Shown here: one piece after another, positions 25,970-34,371 of the stretch | Numbering within the stretch: position 1 is the stretch's first letter | Layout of the letters: every line of letters begins with the position of its first letter | Source: Saprospiraceae bacterium | Lineage (GTDB): Bacteria; Bacteroidota; Bacteroidia; Chitinophagales; Saprospiraceae | Length of the DNA: 35,639 nucleotides | Direction of reading: 5' to 3' | Assembly: GCA_020628645.1 (NCBI GenBank) | Contig: JAHDES010000037.1 | Span: 22,575-58,213 of the forward strand | The notes under the pieces: generated by a model | What the model was told of the DNA's origin: nothing | The model's input: the letters and a program-made list of their open reading frames with translations, nothing else | The model's database searches: none | Position numbers and translations under genes: made by a program

Positions 25970-27127
25970 TTAGTTTTTCCTATCAAGTTCAGAAATACTT
26001 TTATCTTCAATGACTTTTACCTCCATTCCTTCAAAAGCATTGACTAATCTATTTTTGAGTATCGCTGTGCCATTTTCAAGACCAGCCAAAACAACAGTTG
26101 TCCCTCGTTCTTGAAGGATATCGACTGTTTGTTTTACCAATTTGTCCTCTTTTACAACATAGGTCGTTTTCGTGTCCAAATCCACTAATTCGATGGGGAC
26201 TTCTATGGCATTATTAATAGAATTAGCAGCGACTTCGCCACGGAGATACATACCTTCACGGAGATTTTTTCCATTGACATTAATATAAACCGTCACTGAT
26301 TGCGTCATTGGATCAACTTGATTATTAATACGCTTGACACTCCCCTTCCAAGAATCGTTAATATCATCCGAGGTAAGCGTTACTTTATCGCCTACTTGAA
26401 TGTGTTTTAAGTCAGCCAATTGAGCTGTAGCAGCCAGCTCATAATTGGAGCTATTCATTAATTCACCTAAGACTTGCCCGGGCGAAACTAAAGAACCTGC
26501 GGTTACATTTGCTTGTGTGAGTACGCCCGAAAAAGGTGCGGTCACCACATATTTTCCTAGTCGTGTTTCCAGACTTTTAATAGAATAATATTGATTGAGC
26601 AAATTACGATTCGCAATGAAATATTTTTCTTGATCATTTAACGGTTCAGGAAAAGTACGAAGGGATTGTTTTACATCAAATTGATCGAGATATGATTTCC
26701 ATTGATCAAAACTAGTAGGATAATCTATTTTTAAATCAGGCATCATCATCGTGATCGCATTCATCAAAGCAGATCGTTGCGCCAAGAGATTGAGTCGTGT
26801 TTCTTCTTGGTCTATATTGAGTAAGATGCTCCCTTTTGGAAAGTAAGTGCCTATTTTGAAAGGACGATCAGAACTTTTTAAAACGCCCTGTACTTCTGAA
26901 AAAATACGCGTTTTATTGTATGCTTCTAAACGACCCTGAATGGGAATTGAAGACGCAATCGTAGCGTTTTGAACTGCTATAACTTCCACTTGTGGAGCAG
27001 CTTCAACCGTTGTTTCTTTTTCTTTTGGAGGTTCTTTTTGTTCGGATAATTTTCGGGCAAACATGCCAGCTCCGATCAAAATTAAAACGCCTGCTACAAT
27101 GGATAATTGACGTAGTATGTTTTTCAT
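25970..27127 (-). CDS. RND efflux periplasmic adaptor (membrane fusion protein)
   Basis: This 385-residue protein begins with an N-terminal membrane anchor (LSIVAGVLILIGAGMFA), then a linker rich in Lys and Glu. The body has the adaptor order: an alpha-helical hairpin (about 110-180), a split barrel-sandwich domain (IPIQGRLEAYNKTRIFSEVQGVLKS, then VVTAPFSGVLTQANVTAGSLVSPGQVLGEL at about 193-222), a beta-barrel and a membrane-proximal domain. The second lipoyl-like half has the family's usual FSGVL and G-x-x-V-x-x-G-Q spacing. It should link the RND pump to the TolC protein. Its ATG lies 18 bp after the operator at 27146-27161, so the gene should be directly repressible by the MarR protein encoded upstream. 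Confidence 0.93.
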   Translation of the reverse strand: MKNILRQLSIVAGVLILIGAGMFARKLSEQKEPPKEKETTVEAAPQVEVIAVQNATIASSIPIQGRLEAYNKTRIFSEVQGVLKSSDRPFKIGTYFPKGSILLNIDQEETRLNLLAQRSALMNAITMMMPDLKIDYPTSFDQWKSYLDQFDVKQSLRTFPEPLNDQEKYFIANRNLLNQYYSIKSLETRLGKYVVTAPFSGVLTQANVTAGSLVSPGQVLGELMNSSNYELAATAQLADLKHIQVGDKVTLTSDDINDSWKGSVKRINNQVDPMTQSVTVYINVNGKNLREGMYLRGEVAANSINNAIEVPIELVDLDTKTTYVVKEDKLVKQTVDILQERGTTVVLAGLENGTAILKNRLVNAFEGMEVKVIEDKSISELDRKN

Positions 27128-27145
27128 TATTGTAATAAATATAAT

Positions 27146-27161
27146 GGTTGCACTTGCAACT
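27146..27161 (-). promoter_or_regulatory. Putative MarR operator in front of the efflux genes
   Basis: GGTTGCACTTGCAACT is a near-perfect palindrome (GTTGC, spacer ACTT, GCAAC). It lies between the marR stop codon and the adaptor start codon. It matches the site in front of marR at 13 of 16 positions. MarR proteins usually bind 16-20-bp palindromes of this kind, so it is probably the site that controls the efflux genes, though binding is inferred. Confidence 0.7.
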
Positions 27162-27602
27162 TTATGTTAAATTATGATAAATTTTTTGTAAAACTTGTTT
27201 GCAAATAGCTAGATGTTCTTCTGGAATATCTTTCAAGACAATTTTCTTCATAGATTCCACATGCGGCTGTAGTTTGGGTAAGAGATGTTTGCCTTTGTGG
27301 GTTAAATAGATACGTTTTATTCGCTTATCGTTATCATCAGGAATTCGAACGATAATATTGTTTTTTTCTAATAATTTGACTGCTCTTGCTACTGTTCCTT
27401 TGTCTTTAAAGACTGTATTTGCGATTTCTTGTTGTGTAATTCCCTCTTTTTGAAAAATTGTTAATAAGGTCGCCCAATGTTCAATGGGCATATCAAAACC
27501 CGTTGATTGAAACTCTTGACTCAAGAATTTACCGATGACCTTACTGGCCCTTGTGGCTAAATAACCGATGGATTCTTCTAGATTTATGTCGTTTGTATTC
27601 AT
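27162..27602 (-). CDS. MarR-family transcriptional regulator
   Basis: This 146-residue protein has the MarR fold: an N-terminal dimerisation helix, a winged helix-turn-helix (about 45-105) with GITQQEIANTVFKDKGTVARAVKLLEKN as its core, and the wing DDNDKRIKRIYLT. The C-terminal helix (VESMKKIVLKDIPEEHLAICKQVLQKI) completes the dimer. It should act as a repressor released by small phenolic or hydrophobic ligands. It is the first gene of the efflux operon, and its stop abuts the second operator. The hydratase gene on the other side of the 168-bp gap is divergent, so both units could be under its control. Confidence 0.93.
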   Translation of the reverse strand: MNTNDINLEESIGYLATRASKVIGKFLSQEFQSTGFDMPIEHWATLLTIFQKEGITQQEIANTVFKDKGTVARAVKLLEKNNIIVRIPDDNDKRIKRIYLTHKGKHLLPKLQPHVESMKKIVLKDIPEEHLAICKQVLQKIYHNLT

Positions 27603-27609
27603 TTAAATT

Positions 27610-27625
27610 AGTTGCACATACAACT
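27610..27625 (-). promoter_or_regulatory. Putative MarR operator in front of marR
   Basis: AGTTGCACATACAACT is a palindrome (AGTTG, spacer CACATA, CAACT). It starts 8 bp upstream of the marR ATG. It matches the site at 27146-27161 in 13 of 16 bases, including GTTGCAC and CAACT. The pair implies self-repression of marR, with the same protein also controlling the pump genes. Confidence 0.7.
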
Positions 27626-27770
27626 ACAACTTAAATGAGAAACAATAGTTTAAAATAATCTTATTTTTTTCATTTTCTATCGTAAATAGTAAATAAGATA
27701 ACAAATAAAGTGTTTAATTTTATCAAAGAAATTTTATCTTTAAACATCTTCAAATTTTAATTTTCGCAAA

Positions 27771-28571
27771 TTGACAACTACAAATACTATTGAGCAATTA
27801 GCCCAACAATTACGGAATGCTTCTACTAATAGAATTGCTTGTTCTCCTCTTCGAGCTATTATTGGGTTAGAAGATATCGAAACCGCCTACGCTATCCAAG
27901 CATTAAACAATCAATTACGAATAGATAAAGGGGCAAGAGTGGTTGGTCATAAAATTGGGCTGACCTCCAAAGCTGTACAGCAACAATTGGGTGTGGATCA
28001 ACCAGATTTTGGTTTATTATTAAATACGATGGAAGTATGGAATGGAGGAAGTATTAGTATGCAAGATTTAATGCAACCCAAAGTAGAAGCTGAAATTGCA
28101 TTTGTCTTAAAAAAAGATTTACCTGCTCACGAAATTAGTACTGTAGAATTAATTTCAGCAATCGATTATGCAGTCGCTGCCATTGAAATTGTAGGAAGTC
28201 GTATTGAAAATTGGAATATAAAAATCACAGATACCATTGCAGACAATGCTTCTGCTAGTCATTTTGTAGTAGGGCATCGTCCTATAAAATTAGAAAATAT
28301 TGACCTTGTTAATTGTCGGATGGAAATGACTAAAAATGGGGAAGAAGTTTCTACAGGGTCTGGATATGCTTGTTTAGGTTCACCGATTAATGCCACGCTT
28401 TGGCTTGCCAATACCATGGCAAAAATGGGAACTCCCTTAAAAGCAGGTGAGCTAATCTTATCAGGAGCATTGGGACCGATGTCTAATGTCACAGCAGGAG
28501 ATGAAGTAGTCGCTCGTTTTACAGATGATGAAGATGTCAATCTTTTTGTTTCAGTTTCATTTACTGAATAA
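27771..28571 (+). CDS. 2-keto-4-pentenoate hydratase/4-oxalocrotonate decarboxylase family protein
   Basis: This 266-residue protein matches the MhpD/DmpH-type hydratase family. Metal ligands E106 and E108 (VEAEIAFVLKKDL) and E139 (AIEIVGSRI) occupy the same positions as in E. coli MhpD, and K61 lies in VVGHKIGLTS. The family adds water to 2-hydroxypenta-2,4-dienoate or decarboxylates 4-oxalocrotonate in meta-cleavage of aromatic compounds. No other meta-pathway genes are in the window, so the natural substrate is unknown. The start is probably TTG at 27771, because no in-frame ATG exists between the upstream stop (27741) and residue 87. TATCTTTA at 27735-27742 could be the -7 box, though this would give a short leader. 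It diverges from marR. Confidence 0.85.
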   Translation: MTTTNTIEQLAQQLRNASTNRIACSPLRAIIGLEDIETAYAIQALNNQLRIDKGARVVGHKIGLTSKAVQQQLGVDQPDFGLLLNTMEVWNGGSISMQDLMQPKVEAEIAFVLKKDLPAHEISTVELISAIDYAVAAIEIVGSRIENWNIKITDTIADNASASHFVVGHRPIKLENIDLVNCRMEMTKNGEEVSTGSGYACLGSPINATLWLANTMAKMGTPLKAGELILSGALGPMSNVTAGDEVVARFTDDEDVNLFVSVSFTE

Positions 28572-28591
28572 AATAGCAATTTTATTTAACC

Positions 28592-28633
28592 AAAAAATCC
28601 TCGCTCTTCATAATGAGAAGCGAGGATTTTTTT
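28592..28633. terminator. Bidirectional terminator
   Basis: The 14-base arms AAAAAATCCTCGCT (28592-28605) and AGCGAGGATTTTTT (28619-28632) pair perfectly around a 13-base loop. The arms end in A- and T-runs, so a T-tract follows the stem on both strands. It lies between the convergent hydratase and TonB-receptor genes, 20 bp from each stop, and should terminate both. Confidence 0.92.
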
Positions 28634-28653
28634 ATCCAAATAGAGAAGAAGAA

Positions 28654-31575
28654 TTACTCTCCTCCGCCAAATGTATAAACGAGTTTCGCTAACGCTCTTC
28701 GTCCAATCATAGGCATATTTGGTAAATAACGATATTCATTATTTAATAAGTTAGTCGCAGATAAATCTATTGCTAAACCACTATCAAATCTATAACCAAC
28801 AGAAGCATCCACTAAATTTCTTACATCCGTATCTCCAGAAAACTGTCCAGAAGCTGAGAAGTAAGAATCATCATGCTGGAAAGAAAGACTTCCTCGAATT
28901 CCAGAAGTAGGTGTATAATTCACGCCTAAACGGAATTTATTCTTTGGTATATTCAAATAAGATGGTAATAAACCAGCCGCTTCATTTCCTACTACATTCT
29001 GCATGAATTCAATATTGTCCACCCATGAATAGTTAAAGAAACCTGAAAAATCATTGGTAAAGTAGTATTCTAATCCAAGATCAAATCCTGTAAAAGTACG
29101 CTCATCAAAGGTACGATAACCTGCTGCTAAGTGCGTAGCTCCATTAACTGGAGAGCCTGTAGTTTGTGTGGTTGCATGAAAAGGCAATGCCCCTAATAAC
29201 TGTGCTAAAGATAAGCCACCTAAATCATCACTTGGCGTGTTTAATGCAAAATCGCCTCCTTGTGTATATCCTCCTTCGATTAATGGCTGTAGTGCTGCTA
29301 CAGTACCAGCCGCAGTAACTGCATCAAAGCCCGCTTGGATTAAAGCTGCTTCAATTTGAGGACCTGCCTGAGCAAATACGCTACGTCCCAAATCTGCAGG
29401 TAATGCATCATATCCTGAAAGAATATAAGCAGGAGAAATAGCTGTAAATTGTGAATTATTTCGTTGCGTTACACGATAAATATCAAAGGTTACTCCCAGT
29501 TTATCTGCGATTAAACCTTTATACCCTAATTCCCAAGTATCATCTGTACTAATAGTAGAAATTGGTGCATCAATCGGTGTTAAAGGAGTACCATCAAAAA
29601 TATTAAACCCAGGAGATAAACTTCCAGTTGTTCCTAGTGCAGTAGGATCAAGTCCATTGAGTACAGCTCCAACTATTGGTGCTAATGGTGCTAAAGAAGG
29701 ATCACTTTCTAAGAAACCAACAATTCCTGCTGAAACATTTGAATTAACCAATACAAAAGGAGTGGCTAAAGATAGCCCATCCGCATCTAAAGGAGAATCT
29801 GGGAATAATGCAGGTAATGCCCAAGAAATAGTTGGGTTATCAGGAAAAGCTTGTACTTCTTTATTTCCTCTCAACCAAACATCAAACTGCCCAGGAATAA
29901 TCACACTTAAAGGAAAATCAATATTCAACTGTAAGTTAGAAACCGTAGAAGAAGCTTTATTATAAGATGCTCTAAAGGTATGCTTTGGATTAGCTTTATA
30001 AACGATTGCAGCACGAGGCGCAAATGAACCTTCATCAATGAAATTGAAACGATCATATCGTCCAGCCAATACCAAATCTAATTTATCCATCAACGCGAAT
30101 TTACCTTGAATATATCCACCTACTACAGAATAAGAATCATCCTCTTCATTTCTACCATAAACAAGGCGTTCTGTATCTTGTCCTGCAAAACGATAGTCTG
30201 CACCAATCGTCCAATCTGCATCTAAGAAACTAGCCGTTTGGAAATTGTACTGTACCTGTCCTTCTACTTGTGTTCTACCTACAGGCGTACGAAAGCCTGT
30301 TTGATAAAGGAAGGTAGGATTATCCATTGTACCACCATCATTATTTACGGCGAATACTTGTGCAAAAAGTCCACCTGCTTGCATTCTTGCTTGTCCCCAA
30401 AATTCTCTATTATCCGCAAATCCTTCTCCTTGTTCATTATAAAAAACAGAGCGAGCAGAATTGTATCCACCAGAAAGCGTTACATTTAAATTATCTTGTG
30501 GTCGGAATTCTAAGGTAGTATTAATCGAATGATTATCCCACTCATCTGACATAGGGTTTCCATCGCCATCTGCATCTAAATCAGTACCCGCAAGTAACAA
30601 AGTAGGTGTACCTGTAGGATCAACAACCCCTAATGTTTCATCTACTGCGGGTTGAAATATACCGCCATTTGGTAAAAACTTAGCAATTTGTAAAGCATCA
30701 TCAGGATTATTTGGATCGAGTACAAATTCTTTACCTTGACGATATTGCGCATTGATTTTAAATCCAAATTTATCATTTACTTTAGTCGCATGGCGAACTG
30801 CGCCACCAAAAGTAGCCAATTCTCCTGCAAATAATTCTACTGTTGTACCCGGTACATCGATTGGACTTTTAGAAATAAAGTGTACTACACCTTGCGTTAC
30901 ACCAGGGCCATATAGTGCAGAACCAGGGCCACGTACGACCTCAATACGTTGCAAATCAATATTACTAAGACCAGATTGATCGGTTTGGAAGGTACCAATA
31001 CCAGGCCCTACTAAACTTCTATAATCCAAAATAGGAAATACAGATGTTCCAAAAAGACCAGCCCCACCTCGCATAGAGATATTAATACGATTGGCAGATT
31101 GTTGTTGGATTTGTACCCCTGCTGTACTTTGTAAGTTACGTACAGGATCGGTAGCTTGAGCAGAAGTCTCTAATTTACGGGCAGAAATAACGGAAATCGA
31201 AGCAGGAGCTTCTTGTACTTTTTCTCGTTTACGCGAAGCTGATACTACAACTTCTTCTGCCAAAATACCTTCAACTAAAGTAACATTTAATCTAGAACCA
31301 GAAGCAACAGATATTTCTTGCGTGGTATAACCTGTGTAAGATACCTCCACTATGATAGGATAAGTTCGATCCGTATCAAAAGAAAAAGTTCCGTCATAAT
31401 CCGTAGTTGTTCCTTCAGCAGTACCTTTGACTACAACATTGGCACCAATAAGTGGTTCGCCTGTTTCATCCACAATTGTACCTTGGATGGTATTTTGCGC
31501 CCATACATTGGACGTTAAGCTGAAGCAAAAGAATAGCAACAGCAATACATAAAAGTTTGAGTTTCGTTTTGTCAT
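28654..31575 (-). CDS. TonB-dependent receptor, lone
   Basis: This 973-residue outer-membrane protein begins with a signal peptide ending SNVWAQ and a carboxypeptidase-regulatory-like domain (about 28-110, GTTTDYDGTFSFDTD). The plug follows (VVVSASRKREKVQEAPASISVISARKL and RIEVVRGPGSALYGPGV). The rest is barrel, with family phrases such as NKFRLGVNYTPTSGIRGSLSFQHDDSYF and a C-terminal AKLVYTFGGGE. The plug is of the catecholate-siderophore/vitamin type rather than SusC, and no SusD gene is adjacent. The protein carries long Ala/Pro/Leu-rich extracellular loops (about 600-820), among them LAPLAPIVGAVLNGLDPTALG. The substrate is not determined. It ends against the bidirectional terminator. Confidence 0.93.
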   Translation of the reverse strand: MTKRNSNFYVLLLLFFCFSLTSNVWAQNTIQGTIVDETGEPLIGANVVVKGTAEGTTTDYDGTFSFDTDRTYPIIVEVSYTGYTTQEISVASGSRLNVTLVEGILAEEVVVSASRKREKVQEAPASISVISARKLETSAQATDPVRNLQSTAGVQIQQQSANRINISMRGGAGLFGTSVFPILDYRSLVGPGIGTFQTDQSGLSNIDLQRIEVVRGPGSALYGPGVTQGVVHFISKSPIDVPGTTVELFAGELATFGGAVRHATKVNDKFGFKINAQYRQGKEFVLDPNNPDDALQIAKFLPNGGIFQPAVDETLGVVDPTGTPTLLLAGTDLDADGDGNPMSDEWDNHSINTTLEFRPQDNLNVTLSGGYNSARSVFYNEQGEGFADNREFWGQARMQAGGLFAQVFAVNNDGGTMDNPTFLYQTGFRTPVGRTQVEGQVQYNFQTASFLDADWTIGADYRFAGQDTERLVYGRNEEDDSYSVVGGYIQGKFALMDKLDLVLAGRYDRFNFIDEGSFAPRAAIVYKANPKHTFRASYNKASSTVSNLQLNIDFPLSVIIPGQFDVWLRGNKEVQAFPDNPTISWALPALFPDSPLDADGLSLATPFVLVNSNVSAGIVGFLESDPSLAPLAPIVGAVLNGLDPTALGTTGSLSPGFNIFDGTPLTPIDAPISTISTDDTWELGYKGLIADKLGVTFDIYRVTQRNNSQFTAISPAYILSGYDALPADLGRSVFAQAGPQIEAALIQAGFDAVTAAGTVAALQPLIEGGYTQGGDFALNTPSDDLGGLSLAQLLGALPFHATTQTTGSPVNGATHLAAGYRTFDERTFTGFDLGLEYYFTNDFSGFFNYSWVDNIEFMQNVVGNEAAGLLPSYLNIPKNKFRLGVNYTPTSGIRGSLSFQHDDSYFSASGQFSGDTDVRNLVDASVGYRFDSGLAIDLSATNLLNNEYRYLPNMPMIGRRALAKLVYTFGGGE

Positions 31576-31794
31576 ATTTGAACTTTTTTAAAATGATTCG
31601 ATAACAGATGCTCAATTTTTTTGCACCCTTGAATCGGATTAATGTATAAAAACTTGATACATCAAAACGGGATAGGTAAAGTAAAGATAGAAAAATCCAT
31701 AAATTATTTGGAAAAAATTGCTTTTTGTTTAAAAAAATTATCCCAAAGGTATAATTTTAACATAATTGTTTTGACAAGTATTTTTTTTGAATCA

Positions 31795-32898
31795 TCAAAC
31801 TTTGATAAGGATGTTCTTTTTAAATAAGGGATAAACTAATAACCAAACTATAAAAGTAATATTCAAAGCAAAAAGAAAAGACCCCAAATAATCTCCTCCA
31901 ACAGGTCTAAAAATAGTTTCATACAAACTACTATACGCATTCCCTCCCTCCCAGGAAATCGTATATAAAATCTTTGCAAGAATACCCGAAAGAACATAAG
32001 CTATTAAAGGATTCAGTCCAAAAACACGGAAGAAGCTTGTCCATTTTTTCCAGCCTTTTACATCAATGATCCAAATTAAAGCAGCTAGAAAAAGTGTAGC
32101 TAAACCCGTTGTATATAAAACATAGGAGCTTGTCCAGATAGGTTTATTAATGGGGAATCCAAAATTCCAGATTTGTCCCAAAATCACCAATACAATACCA
32201 GTCATTCCTAAGGACTGTAATAAAGCATTAGGTTTTGAAGCTTGTTTTTGAATGTTTAAGCCAATAAAATAACCAATCAATACATGTGCAATTCCAGAAA
32301 TAGTACTCACTAATCCTTCTGGATCAAATGGAATTCCAAATCCTTTATACACATGGCGTTCTCCTAGTACGTTGACATCAAAAGAAGTCGCTAAATTACC
32401 TTCTAAACTATAAGGGTCATTGCCTCCGCCCCACCACATTAATAACCAATAGCCTAAAAGAATAACAACTGCCGCAATAGCCAATTTGACTTGATCTCTT
32501 AGAAAAATAATCAACAACGCCGCTCCTCCAAACGCTAAGGCGATGCGTTGTAGCACTCCTAAAATTCGTAAATCTCCAATTGCTGTATTATAAAAAGGAA
32601 ACCAATTCAATAAAACGCCTATGATAAAAATTAAAGCTGTTCGTTTTAGGACCTTCATGACCCATTTAGATTGATCTTCTTGCTGGTATTTCACAAAAGA
32701 AAACGCCATAGATACTCCCACAATGAACAAAAAGAACGGAAATACTAAATCTGTCGGTGTACAGCCATGCCATTTGGCGTGTAATAATGGAGGATATACA
32801 TAACTCCAACTTCCCGGTGTATTCACAATAATCATAAAAAAGATGGTCATTCCACGAAGTACATCTATGGCAAGGTAGCGATTGCTTAATTGGTTCAT
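31795..32898 (-). CDS. NagX/HGSNAT-like transmembrane acyltransferase
   Basis: This 367-residue inner-membrane protein has about ten predicted helices. Its N-terminus reads LAIDVLRGMTIFFMIIVN, followed by the loop HAKWHGCTPTDLVFPFFLFIVG (residues 40-61). The motif resembles the heparan-alpha-glucosaminide N-acetyltransferase family (PF07786/DUF5009), where a conserved His in this loop takes the acetyl group from acetyl-CoA; H40 or H44 would be that residue here. Bacteroidota members called NagX are often linked to amino-sugar or peptidoglycan recycling. It is the last gene of a minus-strand unit with the Gfo/Idh/MocA protein (34 bp upstream) and the serine hydrolase. Confidence 0.85.
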   Translation of the reverse strand: MNQLSNRYLAIDVLRGMTIFFMIIVNTPGSWSYVYPPLLHAKWHGCTPTDLVFPFFLFIVGVSMAFSFVKYQQEDQSKWVMKVLKRTALIFIIGVLLNWFPFYNTAIGDLRILGVLQRIALAFGGAALLIIFLRDQVKLAIAAVVILLGYWLLMWWGGGNDPYSLEGNLATSFDVNVLGERHVYKGFGIPFDPEGLVSTISGIAHVLIGYFIGLNIQKQASKPNALLQSLGMTGIVLVILGQIWNFGFPINKPIWTSSYVLYTTGLATLFLAALIWIIDVKGWKKWTSFFRVFGLNPLIAYVLSGILAKILYTISWEGGNAYSSLYETIFRPVGGDYLGSFLFALNITFIVWLLVYPLFKKNILIKV

Positions 32899-32932
32899 AA
32901 GGTAGATTTTAAATAATGTGGACTTTATCAGT

Positions 32933-34321
32933 TTATAATTTCACTGGAACGATAGTTTTTGTTAATCGGCTCGTTTCAGCATTAAAACCCATGATATGAC
33001 TTTCGATAGAAGCTTCAATCGTCGAAGTCAACAAACTCGCATCTTGTTCTTTAATGGCACGAACCCAATCTGCTGCCAAGGCCCAATCGCCTCCTCCATG
33101 TCCACTATTTTTATAATTACTGACATTATCTACGGAAATATCCCATTGTTCTGATTTTCTCGTCCTAAAATCGGTAAAGGTAAAAGTTTCCATGTCTCCC
33201 ACAATATCACCCATGGAACCCATTACGCGCGTGCGCCGCCCATGATAAGAAGTAAAAGCTTCCATCGAAAAATTAGCGGTTACGCGTCCTTCAAATTGCA
33301 TCGAAGTCACATAATGATCAGGCTGGTCATTTTCCATTCGATAAACACAGCGACCATAATTAGTGGTACGTAATTGTTCTAAAATAAAGGCATCATGTTT
33401 TGCTTCATCTTCTGGAAAATCGAAGACATAGGTCCATTCCCTATTTCGATGATAAATTCGTAGAGCAGAATACGGACAAGTGGCTTCTACTGCACAGCCA
33501 TCCATACATCTTGCGGTGCTTCCTTCAGGAGCGTTTTCTTTTTTAAACCATTTTAAGTCGCCAAAAGCCGAAATATGCGTACAAGGTTTGCCCACCATCC
33601 AGCGTAAAATATCCAGATCATGGCAAGATTTGGCTAAGATAATAGGGGTCGTTGCTTTAGAATTATGCCAATTTCCACGTACATAAGAATGCGCCATGTG
33701 GATGTGTTGTATTGGCTCAAAATGTTGAATGCTGATGAGTTCTCCGATTTTTCCAGAATGGATCAATTCACGCAATTTGATAAAATAAGGCGCATAACGA
33801 AGAACATGACAAACCGCCACAATTCGTCCCGTTTTTTGCGCTAATTCAAGTATATCTCGACATTCTCGTTCAGTGGGTGCAATGGGTTTTTCTAACAAGA
33901 CATCATATCCCATTTCGAGGGCTTGCATACACGGCCCATAATGCAAGTCATCGGGAGTAGTAATGATAATGGCATCTGCAAATTTGGGTACTTCAAATAC
34001 ATGTTCCCACGTCGTGAAACGATGTTTATCTTTGATTTGATGTTTTTTAGCATAGCGTTCATTTCGGATGGGAATGGGTTCTGCTACTCCAACGATATTG
34101 AGTTCATTAGGAAATTCTATCCCATAATTACCATACACATTGCCTCGCCCGCCTGCACCGAGTGTAATAGCAGTAATTGGCTCCGTAATCGTTGGATTTC
34201 CTTTTATTGTAGAGGTGATCTGATGAGTTGGGTTCGAATGATCTATTGATCCAATTAAAGGGATGGATGCACCCAAAGCTAATTGTTTGAGCGCATCACG
34301 TCTTGAAGATTTTTTGGACAT
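32933..34321 (-). CDS. Gfo/Idh/MocA-family oxidoreductase with Tat-type signal
   Basis: This 462-residue protein has an N-terminal twin-Arg leader (KKSSRRDALKQLALGASIPLIG), suggesting Tat export with the cofactor bound, although many Bacteroidota members with this leader have not been shown to be exported. A Rossmann domain follows: GAGGRGNVYG (56-64 region), IITTPDDLH, and the EKP motif with K145 (LLEKPIAPTE). The second domain contains CHDLDILRWMVGK. A small cysteine insertion, C272-x3-C276-x5-C282 (RCMDGCAVEATCPYSA), recurs in one branch of the family. These enzymes oxidise or isomerise sugars with NAD(P). Its substrate is unknown. It lies between the serine hydrolase and acetyltransferase genes on the same strand. 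Confidence 0.88.
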   Translation of the reverse strand: MSKKSSRRDALKQLALGASIPLIGSIDHSNPTHQITSTIKGNPTITEPITAITLGAGGRGNVYGNYGIEFPNELNIVGVAEPIPIRNERYAKKHQIKDKHRFTTWEHVFEVPKFADAIIITTPDDLHYGPCMQALEMGYDVLLEKPIAPTERECRDILELAQKTGRIVAVCHVLRYAPYFIKLRELIHSGKIGELISIQHFEPIQHIHMAHSYVRGNWHNSKATTPIILAKSCHDLDILRWMVGKPCTHISAFGDLKWFKKENAPEGSTARCMDGCAVEATCPYSALRIYHRNREWTYVFDFPEDEAKHDAFILEQLRTTNYGRCVYRMENDQPDHYVTSMQFEGRVTANFSMEAFTSYHGRRTRVMGSMGDIVGDMETFTFTDFRTRKSEQWDISVDNVSNYKNSGHGGGDWALAADWVRAIKEQDASLLTSTIEASIESHIMGFNAETSRLTKTIVPVKL

Positions 34322-34371
34322 GTTGGTTTCGTTTTGTTAATAGCAAAATAAGAATTTTCTACGATACCAAC

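Noticed and set aside
28259-28579. A 106-residue minus-strand open frame across the hydratase 3' end
   Set aside because: It is a shadow of the conserved hydratase frame, which carries the metal-ligand motif.
31642-31827. A 61-residue plus-strand open frame in the gap upstream of the TonB receptor
   Set aside because: It is AT-rich and low-complexity, overlaps the 3' end of the acetyltransferase gene on the other strand, and shows no recognisable domain.
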